A program made the translations under genes and the position numbers. A model generated the notes under the pieces. The model made no database searches. It was given only the letters and a program-made list of their open reading frames with translations, and was not told where the DNA came from. Below are positions 23,783 to 35,604 of a stretch of DNA of 64,000 bases, piece after piece. The stretch comes from Zingiber officinale. Lineage: Eukaryota; Streptophyta; Magnoliopsida; Zingiberales; Zingiberaceae. The stretch lies in assembly GCF_018446385.1 (NCBI RefSeq), contig NC_056002.1:11232894-11296893 (forward strand), in the 5' to 3' direction. Positions within the stretch are counted from its first letter, which is position 1, and every line of letters starts with the position of its first letter.

Positions 23783-24805
23783 CGGCAAATTACAAAAGGG
23801 CGCATGTATATTTCTAAATTTATCAAAAGATACACGTTAATTTAGAATTTATCAAAGATTGCGCATTTTTAAATGCATTTTCCATTTTATTCTTATGACA
23901 AATCTGACTTTTTTCTTTTATATGTCGTTTCTCACTCTCTCTTCTACATGCAATCAATCTTATTTTTCCTCTTCTCTTTCTTCTCTTTTTTTTTTTCATG
24001 TGTGTATGCATAATATAAGTCTGATATACAAATCATATCAGGTCCATGACGTTTAGAGTTTAGTTAATTTTTTGATAACATTTTAATATATTTGGAGAAA
24101 TTGAAATAATCAATAAATAACATATTTAAACTCTTTACCACCCCAGAAATCGACAGAAACTGATCAATTATTTATTTATCTTCTAAGGATGTGTAAAATT
24201 GTAATAATGATGAATCAACAAAAATCTCATGCGTGGGCCCGATATGAATCTTATCAGGCTCATGTTAGACCTGATGTGAATCATATCAGGCTCACGTTAG
24301 GCCTGATATGTTAAACCTGATATGATTTATATCAAACCCAATGTATGGGGATTTTTGCTAATTTTTTTCTTATTATATTTTAAGACCTTTTAGAAGTCAA
24401 ACTAAATAATGAATATCATATTTGAACTCCTTGCAACATTAGAAATCCAATGGAACTGAAATGAGCACAATCGGAGCTCTCTAAGTCCATCATTAGATTT
24501 TTGACCAAAATCTAATAATGGACCTAGAGATCAAAAATCTAATGATGGACTTAGAGAGCTCTGATTGCGCTCATTTCGGTTCCCGTGGATTTATGATGTC
24601 ACAAGAAGTTCAAATATGTTATACATTATTTATTTTAACTTCTAGAAGGTGTTAAAATATAATAAGAAACAATAAAAAATAAAAACCTCCACGTTGGACC
24701 TAATATGAATCATATCAGACCCGTGTTGGGTCTGATAAGGAATCATATCAAACCTAATGTGGGTCTAATAAATTTCAAAAGTGATAATCCAAGAAAATCG
24801 ATAAT

Positions 24806-25445
24806 TAAAGGTTTTAGTTTTGAAGATGACAGACTTATGTATGAAAATTAAGCAAAGGAACCCATAGCTGATTCCAGGATCCTTGCATTATGTCACAGTG
24901 CAATTCTTGAACTAGATGAGAAAACTGGTGGCTTTACTTATAAAGCAGAATCACAAGATGAAGTTGGATTTCTTGTTGCTGCCAAAGAATTTGGCTTTGA
25001 GTTTTGTAAGAGGACTCAATCTAATGTATTCATTAGGGAGAAATATTCATCTTCTCAAAAAAAAAAAAATGTGGAACCACCACATCAGCGGCCCCCCTAG
25101 AGCCAGTCCCACGGATATGGAGGGAGGTAAATGCAGGTACACAGGTGGAAAGTGCATAGCGGAGACGTTAACCCCAGGCAGTGACACCCCGGGGATCGAC
25201 CCCTGGACCTTTCAGCCACAGAACCATGCACTCCCCATCTGTGCTACGCCCTGGGGACAATATTCATCTTCTCAAGATCTTATTGAGAGGTAACAATTTA
25301 GTTTATATGTTTTAATCAACATGTTTTCTTTTTTATAAAGATCTTGGTGACTTGATATTTTATTCTGATGTAGGGAATTCAAGATTCTCAATCGGTTGGA
25401 ATTCAACAACAAAAGGAAGAGAATGTCTGTAATTGTGAGTGATGC
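24806..25445 (+). pseudogene. P4-ATPase (phospholipid flippase, ALA-like) fragment, left arm
   Basis: Translated pieces match the nucleotide-binding region of plant aminophospholipid ATPases: KGFSFEDDRLM, RILALCHSAI, EKTGGFTYKAESQDEVGFLV, AAKEFGFEFCKRTQSNVF, and after a short intron EFKILNRLEFNNKRKRMSVI. Intact ALA proteins have about 1,100-1,200 residues; only about 110 are represented here, without the catalytic DKTGT motif. An in-frame stop lies near the start and a SINE (25057-25258) splits the first exon. Exon and intron order is retained, so the fragment came from genomic DNA rather than mRNA. A matching inverted copy lies at 27240-27740. Confidence 0.85.
25057..25258 (-). mobile_element. 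tRNA-derived SINE
   Basis: The 202-bp insertion is flanked by the 15-bp target duplication AATATTCATCTTCTC (25042-25056 and 25259-25273). On the minus strand it starts GTCCCCAGGGCGTAGCACAG and contains a box A-like segment (CGTAGCACAGATGGGGAG) and a box B-like segment (GGGTCGATCCCC). It ends in a run of T residues next to the duplication. This is the layout of plant SINEs with a T-rich tail, such as Au-type elements. It interrupts the flippase fragment in one arm only. Confidence 0.85.
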
Positions 25446-25939
25446 AAGTAGAAATTTTTCTTCTTTGCAACGGCATTGAGGATTTTTTTGTGACTCGAGA
25501 TGTAGTTTGTGTGAATTATGTCTTTAGTCAGATCTGAAATCACATCATGTAAGTGGCAAATATGAATTGAATTGTTAATGATATTTGATTTTTAAAAAAA
25601 AATTTTTTTATTGAGCATCATCATATTTTAGCTTTTGGAAGGTCTTAAAATTTAATCAGAAATAACCGACAAAAATCCCAACAGACCCAACGTAGACCTG
25701 ATATGGAATCATATCCGACCCAACATATATTAAACCCAATATATGAGGATTTTTATCAATTTTTTCTTATTATATTTTAACATCTTCTAGAAATCAAAAT
25801 AAACAATAGATAATATATTTAAACTCCTTGCAAGATGCTATCTATCATTTATTTTAACTTTAAAAAGTGTTAAAATATAATAAAAAATAATCAACAAAAA
25901 AACCTCCTCGTGCCTGATATAATTCATATCAGGCTCACA

Positions 25940-26590
25940 CATGACGATTTAGATTATTACGGTGTTAAGGGGATTAATGGAATTCTGATATTAAAGGGTT
26001 ATTTCAATTTAATTAATCTAATTAAATAATCTAACTGATCTAATTAATCTAATTAACCAAACTACCCTAATTCATCAAAGTATTCTAATTAATTCAATTA
26101 AATTAATCTAAACAATCTAACTAATTTAATTTAACTCGTTAATTCAATGTAATTAATTTAATTAATTTAATTATCCAAATTAAGCTAACTAATCTAATTA
26201 ATTCAATTTATTTAATCTAATTAATTGAATTAAACTAACTAATCTAATTCATGTAATTACCTTAACTAATCTAAATAATTTAATATAATTAATCTAATTA
26301 ACTAACTTAACATAATTAATTTAATTAACCTAATCAATCTAACTATTTTAATTAATCTAATTCAATTATTTTAATTAATCAAATTAAACTTAGCATTTTA
26401 ACCTATCTAATTAAACAAATTAACCTAACTAATCTAATTAACTGAATTAAATTAACTAATCTAAATAATCTAATTAATTCTATTTAATTAATCCAATTAT
26501 TATATTAGTTGAATTAAATTAATTAGTTAGGTTAGATCAGTTAAATTGAATTAATTAGATTAGTTAAATTGAACCCTAATCTATACTCTA
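25940..26590. repeat. low-complexity AATTAATCTAA spacer
   Basis: Degenerate repetition of TTAATCTAATTAA-like words forms the centre of the giant inverted repeat and has no coding capacity. Confidence 0.75.
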
Positions 26591-27239
26591 TACCCTATAA
26601 CTTTATTTCATATTATGCCTATGTTTGACCTCATATCATGCTCAACGTAGAGATTTTTGACGATTCTATATTATTACATTTTAACACCTCTGAATAGTTG
26701 AAATAAATAATGGATTATATATTTAAACTCCTCACAACTTCATAAATCCATAGAAGCTGAAATGAGTGCAATGGAAGCTCTCTAGGTCCATCAGTAGGTT
26801 TTGACCGAAACTCACTTATGGACCTAGAAAGCTCTGATTACATTCATTTTAGTTCATGTGGATTTCTAATATTGTAAGGAGTTCAAATGCACTATTTATT
26901 ATTTATTTTGACTTCTAGAAAGTGTTAAAATATAATAAAAAATAATCAGTAAAAACTTTTACGTTGGACCTGGTATGATTCCATATCATGCGTACGTTGG
27001 ACCTGTTATGATTCATCTCAAGCCCATGCATGGAGATTTTTCTCAATTCTTCCTGATTAAATCTTAAAACTTTCCAATAGCCAAAATATGATGTTGCTCA
27101 ATAAAAATAATATTTTTTTTAAAAAATAAATATCAATAACAATTCAATTCGTATTTACCATCTACATCAGTGATTTCAGATCTAACTAAAGACATAATTC
27201 ACACAAACTACATCTCCAACCACAAAAAAATCCTTTGTA

Positions 27240-27740
27240 TAAAAGTTAGACATCTATCAACACCTTTGCAAAGAAGAAAAATTCCTACTTGCATCACACA
27301 CAATTATAAATATTATCTTCCTTTTGGTGTTGAATTCCAACAGATTGAGAATCTTGAATTCCCTACGTTAGAATAAAATATCAAGTCACCAAGATCTTTA
27401 TAAAAAAAAAGAAAATATGTTAATTAAAACATATAAATTAAATTGTTACCTCACAATAAGATCTTGAGAAGATCAATATTTCTCCCTAATGAATACACTA
27501 GACTGAGTCATCTTACAAAACTCAAAGCCAAATTCTTTGGCAACAACAATAAATGCAACTTCATCTAGTGATTCTGCTTCATAAGTAAAGCCATCAGTTT
27601 TCTCATTTGGTTCAGGAATTGCACTATGACATAATGTAAGGATCCTGAAGAACAGAATAATAGTATCAGCTGTGGGGTTCCTTTTCTTAATTTTCATACA
27701 TATGTCTGTCATCTTCAAAACTAAAACCTTTATTCACTGA
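27240..27740 (-). pseudogene. P4-ATPase (phospholipid flippase, ALA-like) fragment, right arm
   Basis: On the minus strand the pieces RILTLCHSAIPEPNEKTDGF, TYEAESLDEVAFIVVAKEFG and FEFCKMTQSSVFIREKY match flippases slightly better than the left-arm copy. After an intron with a CAG-like acceptor comes EFKILNLLEFNTKRK. It is the inverted counterpart of the fragment at 24806-25445 and lacks the SINE. It is truncated at both ends and lacks the phosphorylation motif, so it cannot encode a working pump. Confidence 0.85.
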
Positions 27741-28201
27741 TTTTCTTGGATTATTACTTTTGAAATTTATTAGGCCTACGTTGGACCTGATATAATTTCA
27801 TATCAAGCCTAACATGGATCTGATATGATTCATATCAATCCCAACGTAGAGGTTTTTTTGTTAATTGCTTCTTATTATATTTTAACACCTTTTAGAAGTC
27901 AAATTAAATAATGGATAGCATATTTGAACTCTTTGCAACATCAGAAATCCACGGGAATTGAAATGAGCGCAATCAGAGCTCTCTAGGTCCATCATTAGAT
28001 TTTGACATATCCATTATTTATTTTAACTTCTAAAAAGTGTCAAAATATAATACAAAAGAATCAGCAAAAAAACCTATATGTTGGATCTGATATGATTCAT
28101 ATCAGGCTCACGCATGAGGATTTTTGTCGATTCATCATTATTACAATTTTACACCTTCTTAGAAACCGAAATAAATAATTGATCAGTTTGTCGATTTCTA
28201 G

Positions 28202-28760
28202 TAGGGCTGTAAACAAACCGAGCCGAGCTTTGAGGTGTTCAAGCTTGTTTGATAAGGTAACCAAGCCGAGCCGAGCTTAAAATGAACCAAGCTTTTAAAA
28301 TGAGTGTTCAAGCTTGGCTTGGTTTAATTTTTATGAACTTGAGTTTGTTTAAAACTTGACTTGAGATTGATTCATTTAAATGTTATCAAGCTCTCAATTC
28401 AAGCTTGGCTTGAGCTTGGTTCGAGCTTGGTTCATTTAGATATTATCAAACTCTCAATTCAAATTTGTTTGATTATTTGAAACTTTTAATTGTTTAATTG
28501 ATTATTGAACTTGATAATTTAAATTTATTTATTTATTTAGCATATTGAAAAGAGTTTTATTAATGAATATGGTTCGTGAACGTTGTTCACGAACGTTAAC
28601 AAGCTTAGCACATATGTGTTCAAGTTTGTTTGTTTAGCTTAATAAACTATTCAAGTTTGTTTGTTTAATTAATCTTATGTATATTGAACAAACATAAACA
28701 AGCTCTTACCAAACCGAACACCAAGCTTATTCACGAACGTTTGATTCATTTATAGTCATA
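28202..28760. mobile_element. non-autonomous hAT-type MITE (copy 2)
   Basis: It is about 80 percent similar by eye to the copy at 3622-4262 over its length. It starts TAGGGCTGTAAAC and ends in a decayed TTTATAGTCATA. The flanks ATTTCTAG (28194-28201) and ATTTTTGG (28761-28768) may be an aged 8-bp target duplication. It interrupts the right arm of the giant inverted repeat. Confidence 0.65.
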
Positions 28761-29368
28761 ATTTTTGGAGTTGTAAAAAATTTAAATATGTTATTTACTG
28801 ATTATTTCAACTTTTCCAAATGTATTAAAATGTTATAAAAAATAATTAAATTCTAAACATCGTGAGTCTTATATGATTTGTATATTAGACCTATATTATA
28901 CATGCACACATAGAGGGGAAAAAAAAAGGAGGAAAGAGAAGGGAGGAAAAATAAAATTGATTGCATAGAGAGAAAATAAAAGAGAGAGAAAATAAAAGAG
29001 AGAGTGAGAAATAAATGAAAAAAAATCAAATTTATTAGAAAAGTATAATGAAAAATACATTTAAAAATATACATTTTTTATAAATATTCTTTTAATAAAT
29101 TTAAAAATTTAAATCCGTCCTTTGATAAATTTTAGTAAAAAAATATCTTTACTCTTAGTTAGGAGCAGGCTGAAAGTTACCGTGCCACTTTTCCATAAAG
29201 AGGAAAGGAAGTCTCCTGATCTCTTCCCATCGATAACGCAACGACCGTCGCCGCAGCCGGCATTCCACATCTCCGCCCCTCTCCCAAGAGAGAGAGAGAG
29301 GGGAGGAGTAGGAGGAGGCGGATCCGACGCCGATCTCCAGCGGCCTCGCCCCGATAGGGCTCCTCAAG

Positions 29369-29608
29369 ATGCGATCGTTGTCGCCCGACTCCGACCACGA
29401 GGAGGCGTGGCTCCACCGACAAGCGATCCACCGCGTCCGCCGGCGCAGCGTCACCGACGAGGAACTAGACAAGCTGCGGGGATGCATCGACCTCGGTTTC
29501 AGCTTCGACGAAGTCGCGTTCGCCGACGTCGCTCGGGCGCAGAGGTTCTCGGAGACGCTCCCGGCGCTCGATCTCTACTACGCCGTCCTCCGCCTCCACC
29601 TCGCCTGA
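29369..29608 (+). CDS. small DUF1685 family protein
   Basis: A complete 79-residue GC-rich frame carries the DUF1685 signature at about residues 29-76: TDEELDKLRGCIDLGFSFDE, then FSETLPALDLYYAV. DUF1685 is a plant-specific family without an established biochemical role. The conserved acidic TDEEL..L.G..DLGF segment followed by TLPALDL is its hallmark. The arginine-rich stretch HRVRRR just before it is typical. It is short for the family, so an additional upstream or downstream exon is possible, although the frame begins with an ATG and ends in a natural stop after the domain. Confidence 0.75.
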   Translation: MRSLSPDSDHEEAWLHRQAIHRVRRRSVTDEELDKLRGCIDLGFSFDEVAFADVARAQRFSETLPALDLYYAVLRLHLA

Positions 29609-29942
29609 ATCCGACGACACCGTTCCTGTGCCTTTCTCCTTCTTCTCTCTAGGTACCGATTCCGGGACCACCATCTCGATTCCCCACTAAACTTCGATTT
29701 TCAGAGGCGGATGCTAAAGGAGCAGTAGGCGATAGTTCTCCGCATAATATTTCCATGCGGGAAATTCTCACACGTCGGATCGAGGTGGTCTTATTTGAAC
29801 GGCCGTTCAGCCTGACTACCGACCAAATCGGAGAACGATAACGTGGAGAATTAAATGCGCGTGAAAAAAACTTTATTAAAATATTTGGAATGGAATAAAA
29901 ACAATGTAATTTACCTGAAGCTAATAATCATAAAAAAAACAA

Positions 29943-29978
<36 letters not shown>

Positions 29979-30583
29979 ATTAAAAAAAATGGAAAAATGT
30001 ATGCGGTAAAATGTTTTTCTCTGATTTCTTGTGCTGTTTTTGCAAAATGAATAACAAAACAAATTAGTGGAGTTTTTGTGACACGGCAGAGGCCGCTGAA
30101 CTCGAACCCAAGTGGCTGCTTAAGCGGTGAACCCAAGTGGTGAGCCCAAGTGGTCGCTTCCCCCGTGCGCCAACGCCGCTGAACTCGAACCGCTCCAACT
30201 CAAGTGAAGTCACATTGATCATATGAATTTAAATTATGATATTAATTACCTCTACTCCATCAATTTTATTTGCTAAGTCCAAGATATTAAGAATTTAAAT
30301 GTAATTGATTTTATTTGCTAGGTGCATGATATGAGAGTTATTTTTCATCTGTTGGGTTTGAATCAATTAAATCAATTAACAGAATCATATCCTTATACAC
30401 AAATGGAGTGGATATTAAAGATATAACTAACTATAAACTGAATGCATTGTGCTGCATTAGATAGTGCATCAAATTCACCAAAAAAGAATAACTTAGAGGA
30501 AGCGATTCAAAGTTATTAAGATTAATAGGAAACAGTTTACAGATAGAATCTATCAACTGTATTGATTTTTCAGTAAAAATACC
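29609..30583. other. intergenic stretch
   Basis: It probably holds the 3' untranslated region of the DUF1685 gene. An AAT microsatellite lies at 29942-29975. A short repetitive segment at 30088-30200 repeats GCCGCTGAACTCGAAC twice and CCCAAGTGG three times. No gene was recognised. Confidence 0.45.
29942..29975. repeat. AAT microsatellite
   Basis: About eleven AAT units. Confidence 0.95.
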
Positions 30584-30676
30584 TCATAAATGTTCAGTTG
30601 CATCTCTAATGTTGTAAGGAAAATAAATGGTTCCATCAAAATTTCTCATCCTTCTCCCTTCGGGGCCAACGTATGC
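30584..30676 (-). other. orphan exon-like segment downstream of the cyclophilin gene
   Basis: After a good acceptor (CCACTGCAG) a 30-codon frame reads AYVGPEGRRMRNFDGTIYFP, continues YNIRDATEHL and stops. The codon pattern looks protein-like, but I do not recognise the family. It could be an alternative last exon of the cyclophilin-40 transcript, the last exon of another minus-strand gene, or a relic. Confidence 0.3.
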
Positions 30677-30970
30677 CTGCAGTGGCAAAGAAGGTACAAA
30701 AGATGTAAAAAAAACATAAAAACAAAAACTAATACCTGAAATCTTTTAAACTAATCAAAATGACTAAGTGAACCGTTTATTTACAAAAACAAGGCACAGG
30801 AATTCAGAGCTCAAACTTTTGAGCTATCCATATACTTCAGGAAGAAAAAGAACATGTCATTAGAGGTGGTGAACTGGGATGCTTTTTCCTATGAACACTA
30901 AATCAATTCAAATGGAAAAAAAATAATAATAATGTAAGAAGTGTTGCTGGAAAAAAAAATGATGATTAAC

Positions 30971-33900
30971 CTAGTCATCGTTGCCATTGGACTTGGCAGA
31001 GGGTTGGAACATTCTCGAGTAAGCCCGTCGCTCCTTGTCTCGTCGATCAGCAATCTGTATATAACTTAGGGTGAGAGATGAAGATCCAGTTGTGGAGTTG
31101 GGCAAAAAAGGTTCTACAGATTGGCATTTACTTGCCTTCTTCTTTGCGGCGGCCAGCTCTTTCTTAATAGCTCCTAAGAATTTGAAGAAAAAATTGAGTC
31201 AAAATCTTTCTAATTCAATAGGTGAATGCTTGTACAATAAAAAATATTCGGTACCATCATTAGGCTCTAATTCAAGTGCTCTAAGGAAGCTCTCCACTGC
31301 AGCATCCACGTCGTTTAGTGCACTGTGAGCCTAACAGAGTTCGATAGGAGCAGTCACTGATTAATAAGTAATTATGTTAATTATATCTACACATAGAGAA
31401 CAAACCTAACAAATAAACATAGAGGATCAATTTCCCCAAGTTCTTTTAATTAGATAATATGGATTTTCAGTGAGCACTCTATGTCATAAAGCAGTAGTGG
31501 CTTGTTGATTATAATGAGTCATTACTGATTTGCAGTACCTAGAAAAGTTGGAGGAAATTTAATTATACTAGAAACAAGAAAATGATAGGGTAAATAGGAA
31601 TGTTACAGTACCAATAGATCCATAATAACAGAGATTGTTGTTCAACTAACAAATATATCCATGAATGATTGGCAAAAAAGATGAAAAATTCAGTCATTGG
31701 ATCATCAAAAAGAATAAAACTAACCTGACCTTGCCGAAAATAAGCTTTCGCATTTGCCTCTTTTTCACGTATTGCAAAATCAGCATCTAACAAAGCACCT
31801 TCCAAGTCTCGTAGCTTTAACTTGCAAGCCTAATAAACAAAATTATTGAGCATGGAGCTGCAAAAAATATTATAGTAATTGATGGTTTTTGAGATATTAC
31901 AGAATTAGCAATTATTTAGAAATTGTCATCTATCTAATTCAAGAGAAACCTTATAGAGAGAAACAATTGGCCACTAAAAATATCAGAAAAGAAATTTCAT
32001 TAAGTAAAAAGTCTGTGATTACCAAACTGTAATCAGTCTATTGTATTTTTTATAAATAAAATGGTTAGACAAATCCAGAGCAGTACTAAGAGTTTAACAT
32101 ATTCAAATAATTTAGACCTCACAGCTAAACTACTTCGTTCAGGTGGGAATAGGTTTTGGACCATGGAAATCAGAATACAAGACTATGTAAGAGTATACTG
32201 GCCTTTTATGTTTGCATCGCTAATATACAACTGATGCCAAAAATTACCCCAAACAGTGAGAACATCTCAATATTAAAGTTAAAGGGGCAATGATCATAAA
32301 TGTAAATGCTAGTTTAGTCATCAATAACTTGCAGTAATTTCCAGTTCTCCAAACAGAACAAGATGATAAATTAGTTCTTACAAATCTTGGACAGATTAAA
32401 AAATCATTGGCAATCACTTTCTTGACTAATTCAAGTTTGTGCATTCAAAATATTTTATAGTATAATGAGAGAAGATGGACACAGATGCAAAACTTACGGA
32501 ACTATTTGTTAGAATAATTGACTTTGTCTTGCGCAACAACAAACTCTTTGCTGCAAAATAGAATCTCAAGAATATTTAAATGTAAATTAAGAAAGGCCAA
32601 GTTCAATAGCACAAAAAGAACTCCAGGTAGCAGTTGCGTGCCTTCATCAATCTCCTCTTTTTCCCAGCATACATCCAAGTAGCGCAAAGATTTTCTGTAC
32701 TTTCTAAGAGCCATCTTATAGTCTTTTTTCTGCATGGAGTACAATTTCATAAATCTGAATCACATAAATAACATACAGAGAGATTTAAGAAAATAAAAAT
32801 GTCCAATACAATATAAGGTGGATGCTCAGATGGACAAGACCGATATACTATATTATTCATTTGCTTACATAATCATTGAAAAAAAATGAAACAATGAAAG
32901 CAGTAGCAAAGCATGGCCAGAATATGATACAAATTTCACCTTGAAGTTATCATTTCCAAATGTTTTGGCAGATTCCACAACATTCATCCACCAAGAAACC
33001 TCATTTGGCTTTTCATCCAAGTCATTTGGCCAGTCAGGATACAAGTCTCCATCCTTAAAGAAGTTTGACACACAATCATCAGCCCCTTCAGGAAGTTCTC
33101 CGCAATCAGCAATCACTACATCAATAGTGGGGCGATCAGCCTCACCAACAGGAGTGTGCTCAATTGAACGAACAACTCCCATGCCTTTAAGAACTTTCCC
33201 AAACACAACATGTTTTCCATCTAGATGAGTTGTTCTAGTAGTAGTGATAAAGAACTGGGATCCATTTGTGTTAGGACCAGAATTTGCCATTGAAAGCATT
33301 CCTTTTCTTTCATGTTTCATGACAAAATTCTCATCCTCAAATTTTAAACCATAGATGGATTCTCCCCCAGTTCCATCACCAGCAGATATATCTCCCCCTT
33401 GTATCATGAAACCTTTGATGACACGATGAAAACATGAACCCTGAAACAAACAATTACAATGTAATCCAATTAAAATTTTTTAAAAAAAATGTCAGAGATA
33501 ATGTTATTTTCAATCTGGTCTTTCACTTGTGATTCCTTCCTTTTAAAATGGCAATAACAGAGAGAAGATTCATACATGAACCTCACTTAAGGAACAGAAA
33601 GATACCTTTGTGTCAAGAAATTAATATCAAGAGAAATCATGTCAAGGCAAACTGTCTATTCTAAAATGAAAATTGAAGAATTCGGAGCATTATGAATGCA
33701 GTGCCTAATTCAATCCATCAACAACACAAAGTGCTTTGTGCACAAAAATAAGTCAAAATTGTCGACTACAAAAGTGTCTAGTCTTGGAGCACGGTGAGTA
33801 GAATTGCTAGAACAAAGCAAGACAAGCATCAGTACTAATCATAACCTCAGTTCCTTCAATTTCAGGCAGATAATTAGTATGGAACAAAAAACTCATTCAT

Positions 33901-35267
33901 TAAAGCAAATGAACTTTAATTTTATACCAAAACTTCAGTAAGACAAGTGCCTCGTATTCAAGCTTAAAGTATACAACTGTATCACAAAAATAAATAACAC
34001 CATGGAACACATTGAACAAAATCTAATGTCAACTAGAAAGTATGCACAGATATTAACTGGCGCAAAATATTGGAACATTGAAAAACTTGTATTCATATAT
34101 CAACTGGAAGATATAGATAATTGAAAATATGAACTTTTCCTAAATTCTATGTACAAACGAAAATCAAACTCCTTCCACTCTAGAACCTCATGATTGTTAC
34201 ACAGATCTGCGCCTATCAAAGTAACGTGTAATCTACAACTCTGTAATCATTTGTTAAACAGACCATTATTCAGTGAGCACAACAATTTTAATGTAGCTCA
34301 TTAAAGCAAGAATATACTGATCCCTTGGCAGTTAATCAATGTTTTTTTTAGCATAATCCTTACTGCAATATGCATAAATCCTTACTGAAAAGGAGTCCAT
34401 GGTATGCAAGAAAAAAAAATGAAAGCATCTCATTGAACTTTATCATTACTAAGATAGTTATAGCAAATTGGGTAAGTATCTACCTCATAGAAGACAGAAG
34501 ACAGAAACCGTATAAATATGAACTTAGATTATTGAGAAAGATAATTCTACCATATTAGATAAATTATATATCATAGCAGAAATGACAAAGAAAACAAATA
34601 CAGAGTTTCTATTTTTCAGAAATATTGCAAATGTCTAATATTTAATATCCCTTCTAGTTTACTAGTATATGGTCCTCAAGAATGTGTTTCCCAATAATTT
34701 TTCCTACTTTCGGCATCCGTAGTTTCTTTCCTGAAACTCATCAGAAATTCCAGGAGAAATATGGAAGTGAAAAAGAAATCCAAAAGGATAACAAAGAAAA
34801 GACAGCAATAAAGGAAGATGATTTCATGGCGTCTGAATATTCCAGTACTCCCCACAGGCTCCACTGACGAACCCACAGCAGTACCACTACAAATCCTACG
34901 AAAAGACAACAATACCCTGGTCCCGACCGAGTAACCGCCACAAAGCCCACGCCTCTCGCTCGTGATTCCGCAACATCTCAAGGGGCAAAAGAATCAACGA
35001 CGGAGGACATGGAAACAAATGGGAGAGAGATTAAGATAACGAGGGAAGAACCTTGAAGTGGAGCGGAACGTCTGCGGCGGGCCCAACGCCCTTCTCCCCG
35101 GTGCACAGCGCCCTAAAGTTATTCGCCGTCCGCGGCACCACGTCAGCGAAGAGCTCCACCACGATCCTCCCCTCCACCTCGCCGCCGATACTGATGTCCA
35201 AGTAGCAGCGCGGGTTCGAAATCGCCTCCGCCACCGTGGTCCGGGAGTTCACCTCGCCCTGCTCCAT
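30971..35267 (-). CDS. CYP40: cyclophilin-40 peptidyl-prolyl isomerase with TPR repeats
   Basis: A cytosolic HSP90 co-chaperone; in Arabidopsis its homologue (SQUINT) promotes microRNA function and phase change. Eight exons join in frame to 386 residues: 35052-35267, 32940-33440, 32642-32729, 32498-32550, 31725-31829, 31255-31330, 31136-31173 and 30971-31054. The cyclophilin domain (about 20-190) keeps the catalytic run [14 protein letters not shown] (76-89) and [14 protein letters not shown]. At the cyclosporin-contact tryptophan position it has His149 (LDGKH), as is usual for Cyp40. The TPR part starts near residue 240 ([20 protein letters not shown]) and includes [26 protein letters not shown] and AYFRQGQ. 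The introns after exons 3 and 7 appear to start with GC, not GT. A 1.6-kb first intron holds nothing recognised. The gene looks intact. Confidence 0.93.
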
Positions 35268-35367
35268 CTCGATCGGAGACGAAACCCTAAATCTTCGGGA
35301 GCCGCCTTCGTCGTCACGGCGACCGCCTGCTTGATTCGATTCAAATCAGAGAAGAAAGAAGGCTTAC

Positions 35368-35375
35368 TATTTATA
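35368..35375 (-). promoter_or_regulatory. TATA box candidate of CYP40
   Basis: TATAAATA on the minus strand, about 100 bp upstream of the start codon. Confidence 0.55.
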
Positions 35376-35427
35376 ATAAATAGCACACCCATCAGGAGTG
35401 GATAATAATATTAATGAGCAGCAGCGG

Positions 35428-35430
<3 letters not shown>

Positions 35431-35475
<45 letters not shown>
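35431..35475. repeat. TAA microsatellite
   Basis: Fifteen TAA units in the CYP40 upstream region. Confidence 0.95.
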
Positions 35476-35477
<2 letters not shown>

Positions 35478-35604
35478 GGACAATTGATATTATAAAATAT
35501 ATTTTAAAAATATCCATTATTTCCACTATTAGTTAAAAGGACACTTCATTTTAAAAACATATTAAAAGATACTTCATCGTACGTTTAGAATAAAAATATT
35601 TTTA

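Larger units (their letters stand above)
23783..29135. mobile_element. giant inverted-repeat element with captured flippase fragments
   Basis: Two arms (about 23783-25940 and 26590-29135) are inverted copies of each other. The match runs through a pyrimidine tract after TTTCTCACTCTCTC, then ATCGACA(GA)AACTGATCAATTA, then modules of the type CCTGATATGAATCATATCAG, and then flippase exon fragments. The outermost segments (GGCAAATTACAAAAGGG at left, a diverged equivalent at right) also align. The centre (about 25940-26590) is low-complexity AATTAATCTAA sequence. Smaller hairpins occur within the arms (24438-24600 and 26736-26870). Long terminal arms with host exons inside resemble Mutator-type elements that capture genes, but no transposase or target duplication was identified. 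The arms are diverged, so the structure is not recent. Confidence 0.72.

Noticed and set aside
31071-31328. Plus-strand frame overlapping CYP40 exons 6 and 7
   Set aside because: It is antisense to verified exons and introns with no supporting features.
32941-33228. Plus-strand frame opposite CYP40 exon 2
   Set aside because: It is a shadow of the conserved cyclophilin exon.
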